The notes beneath the pieces are model-generated. The model worked only from the letters and a program-made list of their open reading frames with translations. It did not search any database and was not told the origin of the DNA. Of a DNA stretch of 5,278 nt, positions 1 through 5,278 are shown in pieces. The stretch comes from an uncultured Rhodocyclaceae bacterium (GTDB taxonomy: Bacteria; Pseudomonadota; Gammaproteobacteria; Burkholderiales; Rhodocyclaceae), in the NCBI GenBank assembly GCA_937892345.1, contig CALAGF010000215.1:1-5278 (forward strand), written 5' to 3'. Position numbers and translations under genes: made by a program. How positions within the stretch are numbered: the stretch's first letter is position 1; every line of letters begins with the position of its first letter.

Positions 1-533
1 CCATGCAGGGCGACCAGCGCGTGCGCCGGGCGCACGAAGTTGACGCTGCTCCAGCCATCCTGCAGCTGGTAGCTCATCACCTTGGGAATCGGCAGCGCGG
101 CCAGCGCGGCCTCGACCGCCTTCTGCAAACCCTCGGCCAGGGTGGCGCCCTTGGCCAGGCTGTCGTAGAACAGGATGTCGGCCTTGCCGTCGTTTTCGCG
201 GCGCAGGGCGGCAACCGCAGAGGCATCGGCGCCCAGCGCCGACAGCTTCTTGAGCAGGGCCGGCGTGGCGTTACCGCTCGCATCAAGGCCGACGGCGACC
301 GGCATCAGCTTCTGCACCACCGGCTTGTCAGCGGCCACGGCGAGTACGCCGGTCACATGAGCGGCCAGGCGGCGCGGCGAAGCGTAGGCGGTCACTGCGG
401 CGTTGTCGCCGGTCAGGCCGTCCTTTTTCAGCGAATTGGCCAGTGCGGTAGAGAAGGCTTCACCCAGCTTCTTCAAAGCCTTGGGCGGCAGTTCTTCAAC
501 GAAGAGTTCGACGAGGAGATTCTTGGCGGTCAT
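1..533 (-). CDS. glyS: Glycine--tRNA ligase beta subunit, N-terminal part (3' end beyond window)
   Basis: Beta subunit of the bacterial heterotetrameric (alpha2beta2) glycyl-tRNA synthetase. It works in the cytoplasm with GlyQ to attach glycine to tRNA-Gly, and the beta chain supplies tRNA recognition. The 177 visible residues match the family N-terminus: LLVELFVEELPPKAL (residues 6-20), SPRRLA (52-57), LPIPKVM (147-153) and FVRPAHAL (166-173). The full protein is usually about 690-720 residues, so roughly three quarters lie off the left edge. The frame is open to base 1. The start is the ATG at 533-531, one base after the glyQ stop (TGA-C-ATG), so glyS is almost certainly cotranscribed and translationally coupled to glyQ. 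Only a weak purine stretch inside the glyQ tail could act as a ribosome binding site. Identity is secure; the C-terminal domains cannot be judged. Confidence 0.96.
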   Translation of the reverse strand, partial: MTAKNLLVELFVEELPPKALKKLGEAFSTALANSLKKDGLTGDNAAVTAYASPRRLAAHVTGVLAVAADKPVVQKLMPVAVGLDASGNATPALLKKLSALGADASAVAALRRENDGKADILFYDSLAKGATLAEGLQKAVEAALAALPIPKVMSYQLQDGWSSVNFVRPAHALVALH

Positions 534-534
534 G

Positions 535-1491
535 TCAGGCAGCTTTCTTGGCGTTCTGTTCTTCGAGCTTGGCCAGCACTTCGCCGGCCCATTCCCTGGG
601 CGCCATCGGGAAGCCAAGGCGGGCGCGGGAATCGAGGTAGGCTTGCGCCACGGCGCGGGCCAGGTTGCGGATGCGGCCGATGTAGGCGGCGCGCTCGGTC
701 ACCGAGATGGCGCCGCGCGCGTCGAGCAGGTTGAAGGTATGGGCGGCCTTGAGTACCTGCTCGTAGGCCGGTAGCGCGAGCTGGGTGCTCATCAGGTGCT
801 GGGCCTGCTTCTCGTGCGCGCCGAAGGCGTGGAACAGGAAGTCCACATCGGAATGCTCGAAGTTGTAGGTCGATTGCTCGACTTCGTTCTGGTGATAGAC
901 GTCGCCGTAGGTCAGTCCTTCGGTCCACGTCAGGTCATAGACGTTTTCTACACCCTGCAGGTACATGGCCAGGCGTTCGATGCCGTAGGTGATTTCGCCG
1001 GTGATCGGCTTGCAGTCGATGCCGCCGACCTGCTGGAAGTAGGTGAATTGCGTCACTTCCATGCCGTTCATCCAGACTTCCCAGCCCAGGCCCCAGGCGC
1101 CCAGCGTCGGGTTTTCCCAGTCGTCTTCCACGAAACGGACGTCGTTCTTCTTCAGGTCGAAGCCGAGCGCTTCGAGCGAACCGAGATACAACTCAAGAAT
1201 GTTGTCCGGGGCCGGCTTGAGGACGACCTGGAACTGGTAGTAATGCTGCATCCGGTTCGGGTTTTCGCCGTAGCGGCCGTCCTTGGGGCGGCGCGACGGT
1301 TGCACGTAGGCTGCTTTCCACGGCTCCGGGCCGATGGCGCGCAGGAAGGTGGCGGTGTGGCTGGTGCCAGCGCCGACTTCCATGTCGTACGGCTGGAGCA
1401 GGGCGCAGCCCTTGTCGCTCCAGTATTGTTGCAGGCGCAGGATGATTTCCTGGAAGGTGGGCTTTTTTGCAGTTGTGGTGCTGGTGGTCAT
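535..1491 (-). CDS. glyQ: Glycine--tRNA ligase alpha subunit
   Basis: Alpha subunit of glycyl-tRNA synthetase, a class II catalytic chain that forms glycyl-adenylate and acts with GlyS. The product is 318 residues; the family is usually about 290-320. Visible family blocks are TFQEIILRLQQYW (12-24), QPYDMEVGAGT (33-43), YVQPSRRPKDGRYGENPNR (62-80), FVEDDWENPTLGAWGLGWEVW (starting at 120), NGMEVTQFTYFQQVGG (142-157), GEITYGIERLAMY (165-177) and a C-terminal ISVTERAAYIGRIR (262-275). The frame stays open 40 codons further upstream (to 1611), but that stretch is Cys/Arg/Pro-rich, unlike the family, and crosses the candidate promoter. The ATG at 1491-1489 is therefore chosen, giving the short Thr-rich leader MTTSTTTAKK. 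The start has no clear Shine-Dalgarno (GTGCGTCCC precedes ATG). First gene of a glyQ-glyS operon. Confidence 0.97.
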   Translation of the reverse strand: MTTSTTTAKKPTFQEIILRLQQYWSDKGCALLQPYDMEVGAGTSHTATFLRAIGPEPWKAAYVQPSRRPKDGRYGENPNRMQHYYQFQVVLKPAPDNILELYLGSLEALGFDLKKNDVRFVEDDWENPTLGAWGLGWEVWMNGMEVTQFTYFQQVGGIDCKPITGEITYGIERLAMYLQGVENVYDLTWTEGLTYGDVYHQNEVEQSTYNFEHSDVDFLFHAFGAHEKQAQHLMSTQLALPAYEQVLKAAHTFNLLDARGAISVTERAAYIGRIRNLARAVAQAYLDSRARLGFPMAPREWAGEVLAKLEEQNAKKAA

Positions 1492-1517
1492 GGGACGCAC
1501 TTGGAAAGACGGAAAGC

Positions 1518-1564
1518 CCCGGATTTTACAAGCTTTTGCTGCCCTTCGGCAGGACGAATCCGGG
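1518..1564. repeat. 8-bp inverted repeat with nested hairpin in the glyQ/msrA intergenic region
   Basis: CCCGGATT at 1518-1525 is perfectly repeated in inverted form as AATCCGGG at 1557-1564. Nested between the arms is a second perfect 5-bp inverted repeat, CTGCC-CTTC-GGCAG (1539-1552). The left arm overlaps the candidate glyQ -10 hexamer. Neither stem is followed by a T-run on either strand, so an intrinsic terminator is unlikely. It could be a regulator site or a chance structure in GC-rich DNA. The rest of the 253-base gap between glyQ and msrA shows no gene. Confidence 0.4.
1523..1528 (-). promoter_or_regulatory. Candidate glyQ -10 element
   Basis: On the minus strand the hexamer TAAAAT (5 of 6 matches to TATAAT), preceded by TTG, lies about 31 bases before the glyQ start codon. 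It would give a transcript start near 1515-1517 and a leader of about 25 bases. At a spacing of 17-18 bases the -35 region is poor (TGCCGA or CTGCCG), so the promoter would be weak or activator-assisted. This is inferred from sequence alone. The location fits, because glyQ is separated from lnt by the oppositely oriented msrA and therefore needs its own promoter. Confidence 0.38.
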
Positions 1565-1733
1565 TCCGCTGGCATGCAAGAGGATGGCCATCGCGCATCC
1601 AGTCGCGGCATGTCTTCGTTTTGGGAAAATGGCAGCAGGGTTCAAAGTGTCGATCAGTCGCAGTGCTGGCCAGATCCCGTGCCTGGGGAACCGCCGGGAC
1701 GCACGCCGGTCTGATGCTGAACCCGCCCTTTGC

Positions 1734-1738
1734 AGGAG
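1734..1738 (+). promoter_or_regulatory. Shine-Dalgarno of msrA
   Basis: AGGAG is followed by six bases and then the ATG at 1745, an ideal match and spacing. It fixes the msrA start and is clearly stronger than the site in front of glyQ. No convincing -35/-10 pair for msrA could be picked out upstream. Confidence 0.8.
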
Positions 1739-1744
1739 CTTTGA

Positions 1745-2284
1745 ATGAATCCCGTCCGTTCGCTGATCACCCTTGGGGGTGGTTGTTTCTGGTGTGTCGA
1801 GGCCGCGTTCGAACGCCTTGAGGGCGTTGTTTCAGTCCTGCCCGGTTATATGGGCGGGCATGATCCGGCACCGACGTATGAGTCGATTTGCGCCGGAGAT
1901 AGCGGCCACGCGGAAGTCGTGCAGATTGAATTCGACCCGGTGAAAATCGATGTCGAATCGCTGTTGACCGTATTTTTTGCCATTCACGATCCGACTACCC
2001 TGAACCGTCAGGGGCATGATGTGGGTACCCAGTATCGCTCGGTAATTTTCTACCATGACGAGCAGCAGCAAGCGCTCGCAGCCAGCATGATCGAACGACT
2101 GGGGAGGGATTGTTTCATCGGCGCCCCCATCGTGACCGAGCTGTTGCCTGTCGGTCATTTCTTTATTGCCGAGGCTTACCATCACGGCTACTTCCGCAAA
2201 AATCCCTATCAGGGCTATTGCATGGCCGTCGTGGCGCCCAAGGTGGAAAAGGTGAGGCGCGGCTTTCCGGCGCTGCTGCGCTAG
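1745..2284 (+). CDS. msrA: Peptide-methionine (S)-S-oxide reductase
   Basis: MsrA reduces the S-epimer of methionine sulfoxide in proteins and free methionine back to methionine, usually drawing electrons from thioredoxin; the product is cytoplasmic (no signal peptide seen). The 179 residues are a normal single-domain length. Family marks: GGCFWC (12-17) with the catalytic Cys14, GYMGG (34-38), GHAEVVQIEFDP (54-65), HDPTTLNRQGHDVGTQYRS (81-99) and the C-terminal AEAYHHGYF...NPYQGYC (142-159). Cys17 and Cys159 are both possible resolving cysteines; Cys49 and Cys123 are also present. No MsrB domain is fused. It is the only plus-strand gene in the window, divergent from glyQ and convergent with lnt, sharing the stop-codon bases CTAG with lnt. 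Its GC is about 57% by hand count, only slightly below its neighbours, so recent transfer is not evident. Confidence 0.97.
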   Translation: MNPVRSLITLGGGCFWCVEAAFERLEGVVSVLPGYMGGHDPAPTYESICAGDSGHAEVVQIEFDPVKIDVESLLTVFFAIHDPTTLNRQGHDVGTQYRSVIFYHDEQQQALAASMIERLGRDCFIGAPIVTELLPVGHFFIAEAYHHGYFRKNPYQGYCMAVVAPKVEKVRRGFPALLR

Positions 2285-3741
2285 CGTTTTCGGCGGCCGG
2301 CAAAACCGGCCAGCAGACAGCTCAGGATCAGCAGGATGGCGGGCCAGTCGCCCCATCTGATGTAGGGTGTGCTGCCAGTGTGAGCGCGCACTTCGCCGCG
2401 CAGAACCCCGGTTTCGAAAGGCTTGAGTTGAGCGATGACCTCGCCTTGCGGATCGATGATTGCCGTCATGCCGGTATTGGTCGCGCGCAACAAGGGGCGG
2501 CCGCTTTCCAGCGCACGCAGCCGGGCAATCTGCAAATGCTGTTCCTGTGCCAGCGAACGGCCGAACCATGCGGTGTTGGAAAGGTTGGCCAGAATCCCCG
2601 CTTGCGGCAGCGCGCGGATGATTTCATGTCCGAAAACATCCTCATAACAGATGTTGACCGCTACCGCCTGATCGCCCAATTGCAGCGGGGGCTGAATGTC
2701 GGCGCCCGCAGAAAATGACGACATCGGAATCTGCGCTTGCGCCATGAACCAGGCAAAGCCGGGCGGAATGAATTCACCGAAAGGCACCAGATGTTGCTTG
2801 CTGTAGATCTGCGCCGGCGAACTGCCCAGGCTGACTGCGCTGTTGTAGTAATTTGTCCCGTCACCGGTAAGTGTGCCAACGATCAGGTCGCCACCCGCGC
2901 GGCGGGCGAGTGCCTTGAGTTCATCGAGGTAATCGTCAGGCAGTTGATCGATGAAAGCGGGCAGGGCGGTTTCCGGGAGTAGCGTCAGGCGGGCGGGATT
3001 GGCGGCAATCAGGTCACGATAGCTGGTGAGCGTGCGAATGAAGCTTTCCGGCCGGAATTTCATTTCCTGCGGCACGTTGCCTTGAATCAGCGCAACGCTG
3101 ACCGGGGCGCCATTCGGCGTGGTCCAGTGGATCCCGCGCAGGGTTTGCCCGCCAACGACCAGCATGATCAGGATGGCCAGCCCGCTTTTCCAGCGCGTGA
3201 GGCAGGCGGCGCTCAGGGCGACCAGCAAGGACAGTCCGAATACGCCGATCAGGGGCGCAAATCCGGCCAGCGGGCTGGGGGGCGATTGGCTGTAGCCGAG
3301 GCTGAGCCAGGGGAAGCCGGTAAAAATATGGGCTCGGGCAAGGTCGACCGCAGCGATCAAGCCGCCAAACCATAGCGCTTGTTGCCAGAAACTTGCGGGC
3401 TGCCAGCGTTTGAAGGCCCAGCCGGCAAAGGCCGGGTAAAGGGCGGCGGTGCAGCAAAAGATCAGGGTTGCCGGTCCAGCCAGCCACCAAGACATGCCGC
3501 CAAAGGTGGACAGGCTGACATAGACCCAGGAAACACCGCTGAGGAAAAAGCCGGCGCCAAACGCAAATCCACGCAGCCCGGCCTGCCGGGGTGTCGCTGC
3601 ACCAGGCAGCAAGCGGAAAAAGAGCGCCCACAGCGGTGGTGCCAGCCAGAAAAGGCCAAAGGGGGCAAAGCACAATACACCGCAGGCGCCGGCCGCCAGC
3701 GACAGCAGGCGTGCTGGCGCCTCCCGTTCAGGCAGAAGCAT
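2281..3741 (-). CDS. lnt: Apolipoprotein N-acyltransferase
   Basis: Lnt transfers an acyl chain from a phospholipid to the N-terminal cysteine of apolipoproteins, the final lipoprotein maturation step in the inner membrane, needed for Lol sorting. The 486 residues (family about 500) begin with a hydrophobic multi-helix region (about 12-200), followed by a periplasmic nitrilase-fold domain (about 214-450) and a last membrane helix (about 466-482) ending in a basic GRRKR tail. The catalytic triad is complete: Glu257 in LLPETALP, Lys315 in YSKQHLVPFGEF and Cys365 in NICYEDVFG. Glu323 of FGEF and the NTAWFG loop (389-394) are also kept. The ATG at 3741 lies inside the end of corC (14-base overlap, different frame) with no clear Shine-Dalgarno, suggesting translational coupling. 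It is the last gene of the phoH-ybeY-corC-lnt operon, ending tail-to-tail on msrA. Confidence 0.97.
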   Translation of the reverse strand: MLLPEREAPARLLSLAAGACGVLCFAPFGLFWLAPPLWALFFRLLPGAATPRQAGLRGFAFGAGFFLSGVSWVYVSLSTFGGMSWWLAGPATLIFCCTAALYPAFAGWAFKRWQPASFWQQALWFGGLIAAVDLARAHIFTGFPWLSLGYSQSPPSPLAGFAPLIGVFGLSLLVALSAACLTRWKSGLAILIMLVVGGQTLRGIHWTTPNGAPVSVALIQGNVPQEMKFRPESFIRTLTSYRDLIAANPARLTLLPETALPAFIDQLPDDYLDELKALARRAGGDLIVGTLTGDGTNYYNSAVSLGSSPAQIYSKQHLVPFGEFIPPGFAWFMAQAQIPMSSFSAGADIQPPLQLGDQAVAVNICYEDVFGHEIIRALPQAGILANLSNTAWFGRSLAQEQHLQIARLRALESGRPLLRATNTGMTAIIDPQGEVIAQLKPFETGVLRGEVRAHTGSTPYIRWGDWPAILLILSCLLAGFAGRRKR

Positions 3742-4576
3742 GCTCGGCAGCAGTCTCGGGCTTGGGCGGATCGACCAGCAGGGTGTACAGACGGCGACTG
3801 TCGGCCCGCAGGACCTGGAAGCGCATGCCGTCGATCTCGATGCTTTCGTTGCGCTTCGGCACGCGGCCGAGGTGGCGCAGGATCAGGCCGCCGACTGTAT
3901 CGAATGCCTCGTCGGAGTACTTGGTGTTGAACGCCAGGTTGAAGTCTTCAATTTCGGTGCGTGCCTTCACCCGGTAACAACCGGCCGAGTCGAGGCGGAT
4001 ATTGTCGTGGGCTTCGTCGAAATCGTATTCATCCTCGATGTCGCCGACGATCTGTTCCAGCACATCTTCAATGGTGACCAATCCGGCGACACTGCCGTAT
4101 TCGTTAACCACTATGGCCATGTGGTTGCGCGACACGCGGAATTCGCGCAGCAGCACATTCAGACGCTTGGATTCGGGGATGAACACGGCGGGACGCAGCC
4201 AGTTGCGCAGGCTGAAGCTTTCTTCGGTATGAATGCGCAGCAGGTCCTTGGCGAGCAGAATGCCGAGGACGTTGTCGCGATCGCCGTCAATCACCGGAAA
4301 GCGGGAGTGTGCCGCTTCAATCACCACCGGGATGATTTCGTTCATGGGGTCATCAATCTGGATGACATCCATTTGCGCCCGGGGAATCATCACGTCGCTG
4401 ACGCGTGTATCGGAGGCGGCGAGCGCACCTTCAATGATGGTCAGCGCATCGGCATCCATCAGATTGCGTTCGTAGGCAGAGTAAAGGGTGGCGAGCAGTT
4501 GCTCGCGGTCTTCAGGTTCCCGCAGAAGCAGGGACGTCAGTCTTTCGATAAAACCTGGCTTACTGTCACTTTCCAT
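3728..4576 (-). CDS. corC: CorC/HlyC-family CBS-domain protein (YbeX)
   Basis: Small soluble member of the CorC/HlyC family, 282 residues (about 290 is typical). A CBS pair occupies about 58-185: RVSDVMIPRAQMD (58-70), SRFPVIDGD (91-99) and the second-CBS signature HMAIVVNEYGSVAGLVTIED (152-171). After the acidic EDEYDFDEA linker comes the transporter-associated C-terminal domain (about 195-270, with FDTVGGLIL). There is no N-terminal DUF21 membrane domain, so it is the short YbeX type rather than a membrane CorB-like transporter. In enterobacteria the gene was linked to magnesium/cobalt efflux with CorA and later to ribosome homeostasis; the molecular role is unsettled. CBS pairs commonly bind adenine nucleotides. 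The start at 4576 is five bases after the ybeY stop, and the end overlaps lnt by 14 bases, so the gene is embedded in the operon. Confidence 0.94.
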   Translation of the reverse strand: MESDSKPGFIERLTSLLLREPEDREQLLATLYSAYERNLMDADALTIIEGALAASDTRVSDVMIPRAQMDVIQIDDPMNEIIPVVIEAAHSRFPVIDGDRDNVLGILLAKDLLRIHTEESFSLRNWLRPAVFIPESKRLNVLLREFRVSRNHMAIVVNEYGSVAGLVTIEDVLEQIVGDIEDEYDFDEAHDNIRLDSAGCYRVKARTEIEDFNLAFNTKYSDEAFDTVGGLILRHLGRVPKRNESIEIDGMRFQVLRADSRRLYTLLVDPPKPETAAEHASA

Positions 4577-4581
4577 GATTT

Positions 4582-5028
4582 TCAGTCCGCATACGGGTCC
4601 GGATAACCCAATGCGGCCAGTATCTCCTTTTCTTCATCTTCCATTTGCCGGGCATCCTCGTCGTTTTCGTGGTCCCAGCCCTGTAAATGCAGCATACCAT
4701 GCACCGTCAGATGGGCGTAATGCGCTGCCAGCGGCTTGTTTTGTTCGTTGGCCTCGCGGGCAACAACCTCCGGACAGATGACCAGATCCCCCATGACCAC
4801 GGGCTCGGTTTCGTACGGGAAGGAGAGCACGTTGGTGGCGTAATCCTTGTTGCGGTATTCGGCATTCAAGGTCTGGCCTTCTTCTGCATCCACGAGACGA
4901 ATGGTGATTTCCCCGCCACCCTGGAGTGCTGCGCGCGCCCAGCGAACAAAATCCGCCCGCAAGGGTAGTCCCTCACGGTTACAGGCATATTGCACGGAGA
5001 GATTAAGACGCTTGCTGACGTTTTTCAT
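4582..5028 (-). CDS. ybeY: Endoribonuclease YbeY (rRNA maturation factor)
   Basis: YbeY is a zinc-dependent single-strand endoribonuclease for 16S rRNA 3'-end maturation and 70S quality control in the cytoplasm. Taking the ATG at 5028 gives 148 residues, in the family range of about 150. The UPF0054 metal signature HGMLHLQGWDH is intact at 110-120, with zinc ligands His110, His114 and His120. Upstream is the conserved block EYRNKDYATNVLSFPYE (57-73), including the conserved Arg59, and the MGDLVICPEVV strand (79-89). Start choice: an ATG at 5070 would add 14 residues unlike the family and overlap phoH more deeply, while a GTG at 4995 would shorten the first strand. The 5028 start has TGGAAG three bases upstream. 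It overlaps the phoH end by 26 bases and lies five bases before corC. Confidence 0.95.
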   Translation of the reverse strand: MKNVSKRLNLSVQYACNREGLPLRADFVRWARAALQGGGEITIRLVDAEEGQTLNAEYRNKDYATNVLSFPYETEPVVMGDLVICPEVVAREANEQNKPLAAHYAHLTVHGMLHLQGWDHENDEDARQMEDEEKEILAALGYPDPYAD

Positions 5029-5278
5029 AGGCTTCCACGATGCGGGCAACCAGCGGGTGGCGGACCACATCTTCCTTTTTGAACTGGGTGAAGGCGATGC
5101 CGCGGACCTCGTGCAGCACCTCGATGGCTTCCTTGAGGCCGCTTTTTTGCCCTTTGGGCAGGTCGACCTGGGTAATGTCGCCGGTGACTACTGCTTTGGC
5201 ACCGATGCCGATGCGGGTGAGGAACATTTTCATTTGTTCCGGCGTGGTGTTCTGGGCTTCGTCGAGAATGATGAAGGC
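5003..5278 (-). CDS. phoH: PhoH family ATPase (YbeZ), C-terminal part (5' end beyond window)
   Basis: C-terminal 91 residues of a PhoH-like P-loop ATPase with the RecA/helicase-like core; the family's YbeZ members interact with YbeY and are tied to RNA metabolism and phosphate or stress responses. The frame is open through the right edge. Visible are the Walker B block IILDEAQNTTPEQ (fragment residues 3-15) with the acidic pair Asp6-Glu7, the LTRIG helix (20-24), the VVTGDITQVDLP strand (30-41) and the usual C-terminal DVVRHPLVARIVEAYE. The Walker A loop would lie off the window. The internal ATG at 5233 is within Walker B and is not a start. The stop codon TAA (5005-5003) lies inside the first codons of ybeY. 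It is the upstream member, within this window, of the phoH-ybeY-corC-lnt operon. Confidence 0.96.
   Translation of the reverse strand, partial: AFIILDEAQNTTPEQMKMFLTRIGIGAKAVVTGDITQVDLPKGQKSGLKEAIEVLHEVRGIAFTQFKKEDVVRHPLVARIVEAYEKRQQAS

Noticed and set aside
1492..1611. Forty-codon upstream extension of the glyQ reading frame (start at 1611)
   Set aside because: The added residues do not resemble GlyQ N-termini, and the stretch contains the candidate promoter and inverted repeat. The family-like sequence begins just after the ATG at 1491.
1492..1704. Direct repeat GGGACGCAC at 1492-1500 and 1696-1704
   Set aside because: A 9-base match within 250 bases of GC-rich DNA has a chance probability of roughly one in ten. 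There is no third copy or symmetrical placement to support an operator or insertion footprint.
796..1821. Long plus-strand open frame opposite glyQ and running into msrA
   Set aside because: It is antisense to a clearly conserved gene, has no recognisable domain, and overlaps the start of msrA in another frame. Long antisense frames are common in GC-rich coding DNA.
2022..2031. Perfect palindrome TGGGTACCCA inside msrA
   Set aside because: It falls in conserved codons (DVGTQYRS region) and is explained by the protein sequence.
2295..2311. GGCCGG/CCGGCC hairpin near the msrA-lnt junction as an intrinsic terminator
   Set aside because: The stem is only 6 bp and no T-run follows on either strand. 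It lies in lnt codons for the C-terminal tail.
1832..2569. Minus-strand open frame across msrA and the lnt 3' end
   Set aside because: It conflicts with two well-supported genes, and its composition (rich in Arg, Ala, His) looks like an antisense translation.
3740..4606. Plus-strand open frame of 288 codons opposite corC
   Set aside because: It is an antisense shadow of corC. The protein has no family-like motif and no ribosome binding site was evident.

Overview
The window looks like ordinary chromosomal DNA of a Gram-negative proteobacterium, most likely a betaproteobacterium (Rhodocyclales-like). This placement rests on three things: a two-subunit (alpha/beta) glycyl-tRNA synthetase, an apolipoprotein N-acyltransferase in a phoH-ybeY-corC-lnt gene string, and the proximity of that string to glyQ-glyS. 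GC content is fairly high (about 57-62% by hand count on sampled lines). The taxonomic guess comes from protein flavour and gene order, not from a search.

Layout, left to right. Minus strand: the 5' part of glyS (cut by the left edge) and all of glyQ, one base apart and read right to left. Next is a 253-base intergenic region (1492-1744) that serves two divergent genes. It holds a candidate glyQ -10 element inside an 8-bp inverted repeat, and a good Shine-Dalgarno for msrA. Plus strand: msrA, complete. Minus strand again: lnt, corC (ybeX), ybeY and the 3' end of phoH (ybeZ; cut by the right edge), a tightly packed operon transcribed phoH -> ybeY -> corC -> lnt. msrA and lnt converge, and their stop codons share the four bases CTAG (2281-2284).

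How the genes work together: PhoH/YbeZ, YbeY and CorC/YbeX form the conserved RNA/ribosome-maintenance and stress module. Lnt performs the last step of lipoprotein maturation in the inner membrane. GlyQ and GlyS together charge tRNA-Gly. MsrA repairs oxidised methionine and is the only plus-strand gene. It sits between two minus-strand blocks and looks like an insertion into an otherwise co-directional housekeeping neighbourhood.

I see no mobile element, CRISPR array, RNA gene, phage or defence gene, and nothing that supports a previously undescribed system. The points worth a second look are the orientation and position of msrA, its zero-gap convergence with lnt, and the inverted repeat and weak ribosome binding site in front of glyQ.
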